64,000 bases of DNA from RGIG6353 sp045594565 (GTDB lineage Bacteria; Bacillota; Clostridia; Oscillospirales; SIG627), in assembly GCA_045594565.1 (NCBI GenBank), contig JAZNYT010000002.1, positions 1-64,000 of the forward strand, given 5' to 3'. Under the pieces are notes generated by a model. It was given only the letters and a program-made list of their open reading frames with translations, was not told the DNA's origin and searched no databases. A program made the position numbers and the translations under genes. Positions 48,664 to 58,428 of the stretch are shown in pieces; position 1 is the stretch's first letter; each line of letters opens with the position of its first letter.

Positions 48664-49869
48664 TTATCCTAAAAAGTCGTAGAATTTTTCTATTTCGTAT
48701 CTGTTTGAAAAATCCCTCGACGAAAGCTCTTTTATATACTCTTCTTGGATTTCTGCATCTTCGATAAGAGCCTTGAGTCCCTCGTATATTCCTTCAACCG
48801 AAATATCACACACCCGACCGAGCTTTCCGCCTTCAAGCTGTTCTTCTGCCGAAAGGTAACGGGATGCCAGGATGGGCTTTTTCATAATCTTTGCTTCCTC
48901 AACCGCAATGGGCTTTCCTTCGTATCGAGAGGGCTGTGCATAGATATCGCACTCCGCAAGATATGTGTATGGATTTGGAGTAGTGCCGAGGAAGATAAAG
49001 CTCTCCTCCAAGGCATTTTCTTTTACTAGTCCCTTGATATAATCCGCATAGTCATCGTCGGCACCCCCGACAACGTACCATCTTACGTTATATCCTTCAT
49101 CAATAAGCTTCTTCAATGCGGGAATAGCAAGGTCATAACCCTTCTGGTCGGCTATTCTGCCTACCGTCAGAATTCTCGTACCCTTGAAATCATCTTCAAA
49201 CCCCTTGCCCTCGCGGGACATCTTTTCGATGAGCAGAGGATTATTTATATTTTCGATTACAACGCATTTGTCCGAAAGAGTGGGAAGCTCTCTTTTAAGT
49301 GCATCGTCTACTACAGTAGATACGTTTACTATTTTATCGCACTTTTCAAAATAAGGAAGATAGATATCGTTATCACGCTTTGGGAAAGAGTAGTCGAAGT
49401 GAAGCCAGGTTATCTTCTTCTTCGCCTTCACCTTATCTATCATATAGAACATCGTGCGGTCACCCCAGTACGCTACCGCAACGTCATATTCCTTTTTCAC
49501 CTCGGGCATCTTGTTCATCAGATGAAGCCACATTTTAGTAGCTATTCTTACCCTCTTTTTCTTAAACAGAACGAGCCCTGTGAAATACGGGAGAATGTCA
49601 AAAGCGTAAAGAGGATTTTTCTTTATGTAGGTGTTAAAAATAAGGTGGAAAGCGTTTTTGGAGCTGAGCTTGAACACCTCTCCGAAATGTCCCATATCCA
49701 AAACGTTGATTCCTTCGGGAAGGGAGGACATAAAAAGTCCTTCCTTCTTTGCGAGAAGAAGGTCTACCTCGTATTTATCAAGGTCGAGCGTGTTTATGAA
49801 CGAGAGAAATGACTTTTCACTTCCCGCGCAGTTCATGGTGATACCTATAAACAGAATTTTCTTTTTCAT
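48664..49869 (-). CDS. Glycosyltransferase family 4 protein
   Basis: A 401-residue GT-B-fold enzyme: N-terminal 'ILFIGITMNCAGSEKSFLSFINTL' and C-terminal 'ILTVGRIADQKGYDLAIPAL', 'FLGTTPNPYTYLAECDIYAQPSRYEGKPIAVEEA' with the E-x7-E nucleotide-sugar motif. Acceptor and sugar unknown. ATG at 49869 follows GAGGGG and overlaps the tmcAL stop (ATGA), so both are coupled. Confidence 0.88.
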   Translation of the reverse strand: MKKKILFIGITMNCAGSEKSFLSFINTLDLDKYEVDLLLAKKEGLFMSSLPEGINVLDMGHFGEVFKLSSKNAFHLIFNTYIKKNPLYAFDILPYFTGLVLFKKKRVRIATKMWLHLMNKMPEVKKEYDVAVAYWGDRTMFYMIDKVKAKKKITWLHFDYSFPKRDNDIYLPYFEKCDKIVNVSTVVDDALKRELPTLSDKCVVIENINNPLLIEKMSREGKGFEDDFKGTRILTVGRIADQKGYDLAIPALKKLIDEGYNVRWYVVGGADDDYADYIKGLVKENALEESFIFLGTTPNPYTYLAECDIYAQPSRYEGKPIAVEEAKIMKKPILASRYLSAEEQLEGGKLGRVCDISVEGIYEGLKALIEDAEIQEEYIKELSSRDFSNRYEIEKFYDFLG

Positions 49870-51050
49870 TTTAACCCCTCTTTTGTATACGGCTTCTTTT
49901 TTATGAACCAACTGCCTTCCTCGGGTGACGTCATACATCTTGCATAGATACTGTCGGCAAATACCTCTTTTTCCGCCGAAGCAAGAGCGTGCTTCTTGAA
50001 ATCAGCTCCTCTTGACATTATAACGGCGCCGTCACTGTGCCGTAGGCGAGACACTATTCTTCGCCCTCTTTCGTTCATTGCAAGAAGTGTTATATATTCA
50101 GGCTCCTTGTGCATATAGACGTCGTATTCCACGTCAAGAAGCAGATTCACGAGCGTTCTGTCGATTTTCGTTTCGGGATGCTTTCTTCTTGAAAGGGAGG
50201 TGCGGAAGCCTCTGAAATCAGTATATTTTTCTGCACTGTTTTTTATAATGTTTGCAAGCTCTGAATTTCCTGTATATTTTGCCAAAATATTACTGCTTTT
50301 TGAAATTATAACGGAATATAAGAAATTTTCATATTTTTCATAGTTGAAAGGACTCGCAGCTCCAAGCACTTCTCGGGCAGCATCAGGAAGGTGCGAAAGA
50401 AAGTCACCGCCGCTTTTTGATATTTTTCTTATCGACGTTGCAGAGAGGATTTCTCCCGTTTCCGATTCATCGTGATAAGCGTTTCCTTTTCGTTTTATGG
50501 GGAGCGGTTTTATATCGGGCGCAAATTTTTTTATCGCCTTAAGGTACTCTACTGCGAGAATGTTATTAGGAGTCTTTATTATATTTGCGGCTCTTTCGCC
50601 AAGAAGCGAAAGCACTGCTTTTTCACGAAGAGTTGCATAGGAGACGGAAGGATGCTTTTCTGTTTCCTCTTTCATTATGATGTCGAATTTGCTGTCTGTG
50701 AGTGCATTTGCAACCTCTGTAAGAAGTGAAAGGTCGTCATCCTCTACACCGAATGCAAGATGTGTTACGCCAAGTCTTTTTGCAATGTGTATTCCACTCT
50801 CCGCAAAGCCTTCAGCCGAAAGAAGAGCGTGTACAAGAGGCATGGACACCGCAAGGTCTGCACCTTCGTCTACCGCGCACCGACCTCTTGCATATTTATC
50901 GAAAAGAGCAGGCTCACCGCGTTGAACAAAATTCGGACTCATGATACAAACGATACTCGCATCATCTGATATGCGCTTGATTTCGTCAAGCTGAAACTTA
51001 TGCCCTTTATGAAAAGGATTGTATTCCGAAACTACACCAACCGTATCCAT
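49866..51050 (-). CDS. tmcAL: tRNA(Met) cytidine acetate ligase
   Basis: A 394-residue TmcAL (YlbM) enzyme that makes N4-acetylcytidine at the wobble base of elongator tRNA-Met using acetate and ATP. The nucleotidyltransferase start 'GVVSEYNPFHKGHKFQL' carries the HxGH-type motif; 'ISATSIRK' and 'CIMSPNFVQRGEPALFDKYARGRCAV' are family features. Length typical (about 400-415). Confidence 0.93.
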   Translation of the reverse strand: MDTVGVVSEYNPFHKGHKFQLDEIKRISDDASIVCIMSPNFVQRGEPALFDKYARGRCAVDEGADLAVSMPLVHALLSAEGFAESGIHIAKRLGVTHLAFGVEDDDLSLLTEVANALTDSKFDIIMKEETEKHPSVSYATLREKAVLSLLGERAANIIKTPNNILAVEYLKAIKKFAPDIKPLPIKRKGNAYHDESETGEILSATSIRKISKSGGDFLSHLPDAAREVLGAASPFNYEKYENFLYSVIISKSSNILAKYTGNSELANIIKNSAEKYTDFRGFRTSLSRRKHPETKIDRTLVNLLLDVEYDVYMHKEPEYITLLAMNERGRRIVSRLRHSDGAVIMSRGADFKKHALASAEKEVFADSIYARCMTSPEEGSWFIKKKPYTKEGLK

Positions 51051-51136
51051 AACTCTCTCCTTTCTTTGCTTCTTAAATTATATTATACCAATTTTTTCTT
51101 TTAAAATCAAGTAAACTTTTATATTTCTGCATTTCA

Positions 51137-51165
51137 AAAAAATGAGGTGCTGTCAGCACCTCATT
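51137..51165 (-). terminator. Terminator of the acyl-CoA synthetase gene
   Basis: Near-perfect palindrome AATGAGGTGC (51141-51150) with 51156-51165; on the minus strand seven T follow. The gene's stop codon lies in the stem. Confidence 0.85.
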
Positions 51166-52882
51166 CTTTGCTCTTTTCTATTAAGTTCCTTTTGATTTTC
51201 TTGGTTGTGGTCTTTTCGAATTCCTTATCTCTTATTACGATTTTGCGAATTTGCTTATAGCTCGGAAGTGCTTCAAGCTTTTCTCTTACCTTTTCGGTTA
51301 TATATTTTATCTTTTCTTCCTTTGTCGCAACACCGGCATTTTCGGTCTTTTCGGGATTTAGATATATTTCAGCGCAAAGAGCGGTTTCGTCACCCTTTGA
51401 GTTTTCAAGCGAATAAATCACAACCTCCTCCACAAGAGGAATTGTTGCAATATAGTTTTCTATTTCCTCGGGATAAACGTTTTTACCGTTAGAAAGAACA
51501 ATTATGTTTTTCTTTCTTCCCGTAATTGAGATTTGTCCCTTTTCGTTTATAAAACCATAGTCACCCGTCTTGAACCATTCGCCGTCGAAGGCTTCTTCTG
51601 TTGCTTCTTCGTTCTTGTAGTAGCCCTTCATAACGATAGGACCCTTTACCATAATTTCACCGATTCCTTCCTTGTCGGGCGAGTCAATTCTCACCTCAAC
51701 ACCGGGCAAGGGGAGACCTACCGTTCTCACGTCGTAGAACTCGTTTCTGTTTGCGGATACAAGTGGAGAGCATTCGGTGATACCATATCCGATAACCACG
51801 GGAAGTCCTACGGCTTCGAAAAAATCACCAAGGTCGGGACGAAGGAGAGCTCCGCCCGATAACAGTGTTTTGATGTTTCCTCCAAACGCCGCGTGAACCG
51901 ATTTGTAAAGCTTTTTTCTTACGTCGATGCCCGCCTTGAGAAGCGAGTTCGTTACGGGTATCATTTTGCGAAGAAGCATGTCTTTTCCTGTCTTTTCGGC
52001 TTCCTTCATTATTCTGTCGTAGAATATTTCAAGATACCTCGGCACAAGGAACATATAGTCGGGCTTGTATTCTTTAAGATTAAGGGGCACCGCTCTGATG
52101 CTCTCGTTTATACATATAGTTACGTGAGATTTAAGACCTCCGAGAATATCGCAGACCGACGCATAGGTGTGATGATAGGGGAGAACGGAAAGACAAGTGC
52201 CTTCAAGAAGCGCAAGACTGAGGCCTCCGTATATCATTGATGTGATACTTTCGATAGTTAGCATTACACCCTTTGCAACGCCTGTAGTGCCCGAAGTGTA
52301 TACAAGAAGCTTTACGTCGTCGTTTTTAAAGGTTATATCGCGATACGCCTTCTTATCACAGCTCTTTCCGTATTCGTATAAATCGAAAAAGTCAATCTTC
52401 TGACTGTCACTTAGGGGAGAGCCCTCCTTAATCGGAGTCCAGGACTCAAAACAGATAAACTTGCGTACCTTGGTAAGCTTATCTTTGTTCTTTTCAATAA
52501 ATCCCTCGAAATCCTTTGAGTAAAATATCACCTCACTGTCGGAGGAGTCGAGCACGTTGAGCATTTCACCTTCGGGAAGCTCACGGTCAATGGGAACAAC
52601 CGTCGCTCTCGTTACAAGAAGAGATAAATATATGTTTATCCATCTATATGAGTTTTCTCCGAGAATCGCAACGTGACCTGCGTCAAGCCCGAGATTTGCT
52701 AAAGCGTTTCCGAGCACTTCAACCTCACCACTGAATTCTCTGTAGGATATTTCGTGTATCTCACCCTTATATCTGTACTTGAAAGCAGTCTTATCGGGAA
52801 GAGATACGGTATACTCCAAAAGATGTCTGAAGTCACGGAACTTGATGTTGTCATAAAGTGCATAATTCTTCTTTTTATTCAT
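51161..52882 (-). CDS. AMP-binding long-chain acyl-CoA synthetase
   Basis: A 573-residue adenylate-forming enzyme: P-loop-like 'LLVYTSGTTGVAKGVMLT', 'VIGYGITECSPLVS' (A5), 'EWFKTGDYG' (A7) and 'GRKKNIIVLSNGKNVYPEEIE' (A8), with the catalytic Lys near the end ('EKTTTKKIKRN'). It activates fatty acids to acyl-CoA via acyl-AMP, or loads acyl carriers. I chose ATG 52882; a TTG at 52894 nearer the GAGG site is possible. Confidence 0.88.
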   Translation of the reverse strand: MNKKKNYALYDNIKFRDFRHLLEYTVSLPDKTAFKYRYKGEIHEISYREFSGEVEVLGNALANLGLDAGHVAILGENSYRWINIYLSLLVTRATVVPIDRELPEGEMLNVLDSSDSEVIFYSKDFEGFIEKNKDKLTKVRKFICFESWTPIKEGSPLSDSQKIDFFDLYEYGKSCDKKAYRDITFKNDDVKLLVYTSGTTGVAKGVMLTIESITSMIYGGLSLALLEGTCLSVLPYHHTYASVCDILGGLKSHVTICINESIRAVPLNLKEYKPDYMFLVPRYLEIFYDRIMKEAEKTGKDMLLRKMIPVTNSLLKAGIDVRKKLYKSVHAAFGGNIKTLLSGGALLRPDLGDFFEAVGLPVVIGYGITECSPLVSANRNEFYDVRTVGLPLPGVEVRIDSPDKEGIGEIMVKGPIVMKGYYKNEEATEEAFDGEWFKTGDYGFINEKGQISITGRKKNIIVLSNGKNVYPEEIENYIATIPLVEEVVIYSLENSKGDETALCAEIYLNPEKTENAGVATKEEKIKYITEKVREKLEALPSYKQIRKIVIRDKEFEKTTTKKIKRNLIEKSKE

Positions 52883-52961
52883 ATAGTTAAACAAATCCTC
52901 TCATCTAGTTTGCGAAACTATTATATCACGTTATTGAAATGTTGTCAATGGAAATTTTATG

Positions 52962-52990
52962 TTGCTATTTTATTTATAATGTGTTACAAT
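52962..52990 (+). promoter_or_regulatory. Promoter of the DSD1-type PLP gene
   Basis: TTGCTA (52962-52967), 17-bp spacer, TACAAT (52985-52990), with AGGAG 15 nt on. Confidence 0.6.
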
Positions 52991-53014
52991 TATAAAAAAT
53001 ATTTAGGAGATTAT

Positions 53015-54076
53015 ATGAAAATATCAGATATATCTACCCCCGCCCTTATTCTTGAAAAAAGCACCTTTGAGAAAAATCTCTCAAAGATGAAGGAACTTGT
53101 TGAAAAGTACGGCATAATGCTGCGCCCTCATTATAAATCAAACAAATGCCCCTATATTGCCAAGAAGCAAATAGAGCTTGGTGCCGTGGGTGTGTGTTGT
53201 GCAAAGCTCGGAGAGGCTTTTGACCTTGTTGATAATGGAGTCGAAAACGTCCTTATTGCAAACGAGATAGTAACCGAAAAGAAAATAAAAGATATGGCTC
53301 ATCTCGCCAAAAGAGCAAAGCTTACCGTGCTTGTTGATTCGATAGAAAATGCAAACAACATAGAAAAAGCTTTAACGGAAGCGGACTCATTTATGTCCTG
53401 CTACGCAGAGCTTGATACAGGTATGAATCGATGCGGAGGCAACGTGGAAGAAACGGTAGAGCTTTCGCTTTGGATAAAAAATAACCTGAAACGCCTTTCA
53501 TTAGAAGGAATTCAAGCGTATGCAGGACACCTTTCTCACGAAAAAGACAATGAGAAGAGATGCAGAGAGGCGGAGGGGGTTATCAATAAAGTAAAAGAAG
53601 TTGTTACGGCACTTAAAGAAAATGGAATTGAAGTCCCTGTTGTCAGTGGAATAAGTACAGGAACTCTTGAAGACAAAGCACCGTATAAGGTATATAACGA
53701 AGCACAGGCGGGAAGCTATATTTTTTCGGATTCGTCCTATAACAAGCTTCCGATATCCTTTGAAAACTCTCTCTTTGTTCTTACAACAGTCATCAGCACC
53801 AAGAAGGATAGGATAGTCACCGATTCGGGAGTAAAAAGCTGTGGAGTTGACCAAGGTATGCCGGAAGTTTACGGAATGAAGGACTATTCTATTGACCTTC
53901 ACGAGGAACACGGCTTGATTACGAAGTACGACCATTCTTATAAAGTAGGGGACACCCTTCGCTATATTCCGGGTCATTGTTGTTCAACCGTAAACCTTTA
54001 CGACAAAATATATCTCATTGACGGGGATGACGTTGTAGACGTTCTTGGCATAGTATCAAGAGGCAAATCACAATAA
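53015..54076 (+). CDS. PLP-dependent D-threonine aldolase / D-serine dehydratase-like enzyme
   Basis: A 353-residue fold-type III (alanine racemase-like) enzyme. 'TPALILEKSTFEKNLSKM' starts the barrel, 'RPHYKSNKC' carries the PLP Lys, and the C-terminal 'GHCCSTVNLYD' supplies a metal-binding His/Cys pair as in DSD1/D-threonine aldolase. Substrate may be a D-hydroxy-amino acid. ATG 53015 follows GGAGA; a longer frame from 52754 would overlap the promoter and the divergent gene. Confidence 0.85.
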   Translation: MKISDISTPALILEKSTFEKNLSKMKELVEKYGIMLRPHYKSNKCPYIAKKQIELGAVGVCCAKLGEAFDLVDNGVENVLIANEIVTEKKIKDMAHLAKRAKLTVLVDSIENANNIEKALTEADSFMSCYAELDTGMNRCGGNVEETVELSLWIKNNLKRLSLEGIQAYAGHLSHEKDNEKRCREAEGVINKVKEVVTALKENGIEVPVVSGISTGTLEDKAPYKVYNEAQAGSYIFSDSSYNKLPISFENSLFVLTTVISTKKDRIVTDSGVKSCGVDQGMPEVYGMKDYSIDLHEEHGLITKYDHSYKVGDTLRYIPGHCCSTVNLYDKIYLIDGDDVVDVLGIVSRGKSQ

Positions 54077-54082
54077 ACAAAG

Positions 54083-54118
54083 CGGACTGTAAAATATAAA
54101 TTTTACAGTCCGTTTCTT
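54083..54118 (+). terminator. Terminator after the PLP enzyme
   Basis: Stem CGGACTGTAAAA (54083-54094), loop TATAAA, arm 54101-54112, then TTTCTTTT. Confidence 0.88.
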
Positions 54119-54787
54119 TTAATTCTCTTTAGCATTCAAAAGAGCAAGTATATTATCTCTTGCATTCATTATATGTCTTTCGGCAAGCTCCTTTGCTTTC
54201 TTTGAATCCTTTGCGGCGATTGCTTCGAAAATAGCGCGATGCTCTTTTACCGCCTCAATTGTTCTTCCTGCCGAAAGGAGTGAAGATTCTCTTGCGCGCT
54301 TTGAATGATTGTGAAGGGAGTCAAGGGTGTGCTTGAGAATACGGCTTCCCGAAACGTCGTTTATTACCTCATGGAACTTACTGTCGAGCTGTAAAAGCTG
54401 CAGAACGTCGGATTTCGAAGAGTAGAATTCCTGAAGCTCAACTATCGTTTCAAGCTCTTTTATCTTTTCATCGGTTATTCTTTCTGCCGCCCATTGCGAG
54501 CTTATTCCTTCGACGGCAACTCTTATAGTGTAAATGTCTATTATATCTTCTGTGGATATTCCCACAACAAAGGTACCTCTGTTGGGAATGGTCATTACAA
54601 GTCCGTCAAGCTCAAGCTGCTTTAGTGCCTCTCTTACGGGTGTTCTGCTTACGCCCAGCTCAAGTGAAATTTTTGATTCAACAAGCTGGTCGCCCACCGA
54701 ATATACACCCGAAAGGATAGCCTGTTCTATTTCTTCAAAAACCTTTACCGTGAGTGAGTGTGAATTGTTGTTATTTATAGATTTCAT
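54119..54787 (-). CDS. GntR family regulator (FadR/FCD subfamily)
   Basis: A 222-residue regulator with N-terminal winged HTH ('ILSGVYSVGDQLVESKISLELGVSRTPVREALKQLELDGLV') and C-terminal FCD all-helical ligand domain, including 'LDSKFHEVI' (metal-binding Asp/His) and 'EHRAIFEAI'. FCD regulators sense organic acids, acyl groups or sugar acids. It lies 6 nt after the tyrosine recombinase gene in the same direction and convergent with the PLP enzyme. Target unknown. Confidence 0.88.
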   Translation of the reverse strand: MKSINNNNSHSLTVKVFEEIEQAILSGVYSVGDQLVESKISLELGVSRTPVREALKQLELDGLVMTIPNRGTFVVGISTEDIIDIYTIRVAVEGISSQWAAERITDEKIKELETIVELQEFYSSKSDVLQLLQLDSKFHEVINDVSGSRILKHTLDSLHNHSKRARESSLLSAGRTIEAVKEHRAIFEAIAAKDSKKAKELAERHIMNARDNILALLNAKEN

Positions 54788-54793
54788 AATTAT

Positions 54794-55765
54794 TTAGTCC
54801 TCCTTGATGTCGGAATTCGACAACGGATTTAAGTTTATTGCGTTTTTCATTTGCGCATCGCTTACGTGTGTATATATCTGGGTGGTGTTAAGCTGTTCGT
54901 GACCGAGAATGTCTTTAAGTACACGGATATCCACCTTACCTGTACCGTACATAAGAGTAGCGGCTGTGTGCCTCAGCTTATGAGTAGAAAGTCCACGACC
55001 CCCAAGTCCTGCAAGGGTGAGATATTTTTTCACTATCCATTGCACGGTCTTATTGCTTATTCTCCTGTTATTACGGCTGATAAATAACGCGTTGGAATCC
55101 TTACAGCTGATACCTCGGCGTATTTTCATATACTTTTCAATAGCATCAACACACATGTCGTTTATGTATACGGTTCTCTGCTTGTTACCCTTACCTGTAA
55201 CAATGAGCTTCTTTTCTTTCATATCCACGTGATGAAAGTCAATTCCCACAAGCTCGGAAAGTCGCATACCGCAGTTGAGGAAAAGCACCATCATAGCAAA
55301 ATCTCTTGCCTTGTTTTCGTTTGTGGTGTCAGATAGGATTGCATCGAGGAAACGCTTGGATTCTTCAAGGGTAAGATATTTCGGAAGTGCCTGCTTGACA
55401 GTGGGAGAGGTAATATCGGATGCAGGATTATCTTTTATAAGCTTTTCTTTTTTTAGAAAAGCGTAAAAGTTTCTTATTGCAACAAGCTTTCTTGCACGGG
55501 ATGCCGCCTGGTTTTTCTTATCAAGGGCAACGTGAAGCATATAATCGTATATATCCTCACTTTGAATACCGAGAACAAATTCCTCGGGTATGGAATCAAG
55601 GTCAACCTCTACGTTTCCAAGCCTTTGCTTCTTCGGGTAAATGTATTTGAAAAAATTACAGATATCGAGGCAGTATTCGTTAACGGTCAAGTCTGAACGG
55701 TTTTCGATTATCTTCTTTTGCATAACAAATTTTTTGAGAAACGCGGGAGCCTCAGTGTAATTCAA
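54794..55765 (-). CDS. Tyrosine recombinase (XerC/XerD-like)
   Basis: A 323-residue site-specific recombinase. The core-binding N-domain ('LTVNEYCLDICNFFKYI') precedes the catalytic domain with Arg in 'GMRLSELVG', Lys in 'TGKGNKQRTVYI', 'THKLRHTAATLMY' (H-x-x-R), 'LGHEQLNTTQIYTHV' (second His and the Tyr nucleophile). Likely the chromosome dimer resolvase, but the context (with GntR) is not diagnostic. Start TTG 55765 with GAGGTG; the ATG at 55786 has no ribosome site. Confidence 0.88.
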   Translation of the reverse strand: MNYTEAPAFLKKFVMQKKIIENRSDLTVNEYCLDICNFFKYIYPKKQRLGNVEVDLDSIPEEFVLGIQSEDIYDYMLHVALDKKNQAASRARKLVAIRNFYAFLKKEKLIKDNPASDITSPTVKQALPKYLTLEESKRFLDAILSDTTNENKARDFAMMVLFLNCGMRLSELVGIDFHHVDMKEKKLIVTGKGNKQRTVYINDMCVDAIEKYMKIRRGISCKDSNALFISRNNRRISNKTVQWIVKKYLTLAGLGGRGLSTHKLRHTAATLMYGTGKVDIRVLKDILGHEQLNTTQIYTHVSDAQMKNAINLNPLSNSDIKED

Positions 55766-55827
55766 ATTGATCACCTCTGAAAACATTCTAACATATTTTT
55801 ATTTTTTTTACAATAGTTAAAATACCT

Positions 55828-55856
55828 TTGACATAATTTACTTTTTGTGGTATTAT
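55828..55856 (+). promoter_or_regulatory. SigA-type promoter of the thioesterase-nagB pair
   Basis: TTGACA (55828-55833), 17-bp spacer, TATTAT (55851-55856). Confidence 0.8.
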
Positions 55857-55873
55857 AGTAAAGAGGTGTAAAT

Positions 55874-56596
55874 ATGGCAAAAACCAAAGACATACAAATA
55901 TGCAATTACGATGTGCTTTTCAATAAAACTCATAAACCTTCGTCGATATATAAATTTTTTCAGCAGATAGCAACCGATGACCTTGATACCTTCGGTATTG
56001 ATTCGAAGACACTTCTCGACAGAGGACTTGCATTTGTCCTTGCAAGAATGATGACAAGATTCTATAAGCCGCTTTCGGTTTACGATAAGCCGGAGCTTTC
56101 CTCCTGCCACAGAAAAACCAAGGGTGTCAGCTTTATAAGAGACTACGTTCTCAAAAAGGACGGAGAGGTCGTTGCCGAAACGAGCTCGTATTGGGTTCTT
56201 ATTGATATAAATTCAAGAAAGATATGTCGCCCATCGGTGCTCTTTTCCGAGCCTGTGCTGAATGAGCTTTGTTCTTTTGAGATAGATGACAGATTCGCTT
56301 TTCCCGAAGGAACGGAAACTCATACTTATCCGTACACTGTTGCCTTTTGTGATATTGATGAAAATATTCATATGAACAATACAAGATATCCCGATATATG
56401 TCTTGATGCAATGGGTGGGATAAAAGAGGACGAATTTGTATCCGAAATAAGAATCGATTATCTTAACGAAGCGAGAATGGGGGACTCACTTTCAATAACC
56501 TACACCAAATCCCCGGACTCTGCGTTTTTTAAGGCAGAGAATTTAACAAACGGCACAAAATGCTTTGATGCAATTATTAAAATAAAAAAGAAATAA
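55874..56596 (+). CDS. Acyl-ACP thioesterase
   Basis: A 240-residue double hot-dog-fold thioesterase releasing fatty acids from acyl carrier protein: 'YDVLFNKTHKPSSIYKFFQQIATDD', 'LDRGLAFVLARMMTRFYKPL', 'SSYWVLIDINSRKICRPS' and the catalytic region 'DIDENIHMNNTRYPDICLDAM' (Asp-Asn-His). It precedes nagB by 13 nt under one promoter, though the functions are unrelated; a shared role in lipid/aminosugar balance is only a guess. Confidence 0.87.
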   Translation: MAKTKDIQICNYDVLFNKTHKPSSIYKFFQQIATDDLDTFGIDSKTLLDRGLAFVLARMMTRFYKPLSVYDKPELSSCHRKTKGVSFIRDYVLKKDGEVVAETSSYWVLIDINSRKICRPSVLFSEPVLNELCSFEIDDRFAFPEGTETHTYPYTVAFCDIDENIHMNNTRYPDICLDAMGGIKEDEFVSEIRIDYLNEARMGDSLSITYTKSPDSAFFKAENLTNGTKCFDAIIKIKKK

Positions 56597-56609
56597 AAGG
56601 AGAAACAAC

Positions 56610-57332
56610 ATGAGAGTTATCGTAGTAAAGAATTACGACGAACTGTCCGCAGAGGCTGCAAAGCTTGTAGCGGCACAGATGACACTTAAGCCCGACAGTA
56701 TTCTCGGACTTGCCACAGGTACAACCCCTATCGGTATGTACCAGAAACTTATCGATATGAACAAGGCAGGAGAGATTGATTTCTCGAAAATCAAGACCTT
56801 CAATCTTGATGAGTACTATCCCATCAAGCCTGATAACGACCAGAGCTACAGATACTTTATGAACAAGTATCTTTTCGACCACGTAAACATCGATAAGGCG
56901 CAGACAAGAGTTCCTAACGGTATGGCAGAGGATCCCGTTAAGGAAGGCAAGGAATATGATGACGCTATCGACGCTGCTGGCGGAATCGACCTTCAGATTC
57001 TCGGTATAGGCAGAAACGGACACATCGGATTCAACGAGCCTGATGCAGACCTTATCGCCGGTACACACCGTACAATGCTTACAGAGGACACTATTGAAGC
57101 AAACTCCAGACTCTTCAACAGCATTGACGAAGTTCCCACACAGGCAATCACAATGGGTATGGTATCCATCCTCAAGTCCAAGATGATAGTCCTTCTTGCT
57201 AACGGCAAAAACAAGCACGAGGCAGTAAAGAAGCTTCTTGATGATACCATTACAACTGCAAATCCCGCAACCTTCCTCAAGACACATCCTAACGTTGTTA
57301 TCATCTGTGATGAAGAATGCTATAACGGCTAA
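56610..57332 (+). CDS. nagB: Glucosamine-6-phosphate deaminase
   Basis: A 240-residue NagB converting glucosamine-6-phosphate to fructose-6-phosphate and ammonia. Motifs: 'LGLATGTTPIGMYQKLI', 'TFNLDEYYPI' (catalytic Asp), 'GIGRNGHIGFNEP' (His) and 'TMGMVSILKSKMIVLLANGKNKHEAV'. Length typical (240-266); it lacks the C-terminal extension of the allosteric E. coli enzyme. No nagA is adjacent. Confidence 0.94.
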   Translation: MRVIVVKNYDELSAEAAKLVAAQMTLKPDSILGLATGTTPIGMYQKLIDMNKAGEIDFSKIKTFNLDEYYPIKPDNDQSYRYFMNKYLFDHVNIDKAQTRVPNGMAEDPVKEGKEYDDAIDAAGGIDLQILGIGRNGHIGFNEPDADLIAGTHRTMLTEDTIEANSRLFNSIDEVPTQAITMGMVSILKSKMIVLLANGKNKHEAVKKLLDDTITTANPATFLKTHPNVVIICDEECYNG

Positions 57333-57347
57333 TCAAGAATAAAAGAG

Positions 57348-57384
57348 AAATGCGAGTTCTTTTGAACTCGCATTTTATTTTTTA
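57348..57384. terminator. Bidirectional terminator
   Basis: Stem AAATGCGAGTTC (57348-57359), loop TTTT, arm 57364-57375, then TATTTTTT. It abuts the convergent carboxypeptidase stop. Confidence 0.88.
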
Positions 57385-58428
57385 GTATGTATAATTGGTG
57401 TACATTTCTATCATATCGTATATGGGAGAATACTTTGTTTCGCCATAGCCCGTAACCGCAATGTAGGTTTTGCCGTTCTTTTCTGCAAAGCTTACAAGAC
57501 AGTGTCTGGACTGGGCTGTATATCCTGTTTTACCTCCGCATATTTCCATTCCCTCTATCTGATTGCTCTTAACCTTGTTGAACATGGTTGAATAGAACTC
57601 TATTGGCTTTCTCGCGCCGGTTTCGGAATCTGTTGTTGTTCCTGTAGTGGTGTACTTGTAGGTGGAAAGAATCTTACGGCAAAGCTCATTTTGTATAGCA
57701 TACTCAAGGATAATGCCCATATCGTAAGCCGTTGTATAGTGGTTTTCATCGTGAAGACCGCTGGTGTTGGTGAAATGAGTATCTATAAGTCCAAGCTCCT
57801 CGGCTTTCTCATTCATCATTTCAACAAAATTTTCTTCACTGCCTGCAACGTATTCTGCAATGGATACGGTAGCATCGGCACCCGACGGAAGAATAATGCC
57901 GTAAAGAAGGTCGCGTATTGTTACAACGTCGCCCGACTTGAATCCGGTAACGGTAGCGTTTTGCAAATAAAGGGGATTTATAATTTCAAAGGTCATAGTA
58001 AAGGTATCGTCAATATCAATTATATTTTCAACCGCAACGATAAGTGTCATCACCTTTGTCATAGAGGCAGGGAACATTCTTTCCTGCGAGCCTTTTCGTG
58101 CAAGAACCTTTCTGTTGTTAACACAGTAAAGAAGCGCATATTGACTGTTAACGTTTGAATATAGCTGCTCGGAGTAATCGTCATATATAAGTGGCTCGGG
58201 AATATAAGCATCGTTTTTAAGTGATATTGCCGGAGCGTTGCTTGGCAAAAGATTATCATAATCGTCCATCACCGCAATATCGTCGGGATTTTTTCCGAGA
58301 GACATTATTTTATCAACTGAAAATACAATGAATTTTACAAAGTACGTAATTACCGTTATTACTACTGCACAAAGAAGAAGTAAAATCAAAAGTCTGTCAT
58401 ATCTGAATTTTCTCATCTTTTTGTTCAT
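57382..58428 (-). CDS. D-alanyl-D-alanine carboxypeptidase (S11, PBP5-like)
   Basis: A 348-residue peptidoglycan-trimming enzyme with an N-terminal membrane anchor (about 12-36). Catalytic S122-x-x-K125 in 'ASMTKVM', the second motif as 'PSGADATVSIAEY' (S-G-A rather than the usual S-G-N), and 'GGKTGYT'. It is short and lacks the C-terminal beta-rich domain of PBP5, so the anchor is at the N-terminus. Whether it is vegetative or spore-specific (DacF-like) cannot be told. Confidence 0.88.
   Translation of the reverse strand: MNKKMRKFRYDRLLILLLLCAVVITVITYFVKFIVFSVDKIMSLGKNPDDIAVMDDYDNLLPSNAPAISLKNDAYIPEPLIYDDYSEQLYSNVNSQYALLYCVNNRKVLARKGSQERMFPASMTKVMTLIVAVENIIDIDDTFTMTFEIINPLYLQNATVTGFKSGDVVTIRDLLYGIILPSGADATVSIAEYVAGSEENFVEMMNEKAEELGLIDTHFTNTSGLHDENHYTTAYDMGIILEYAIQNELCRKILSTYKYTTTGTTTDSETGARKPIEFYSTMFNKVKSNQIEGMEICGGKTGYTAQSRHCLVSFAEKNGKTYIAVTGYGETKYSPIYDMIEMYTNYTY

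Noticed and set aside
54794..55765. Integrase of a mobile element
   Set aside because: No att repeats, excisionase or phage genes surround it; the size and motifs fit a housekeeping XerC/D-type recombinase. A dif site was not seen in the window.
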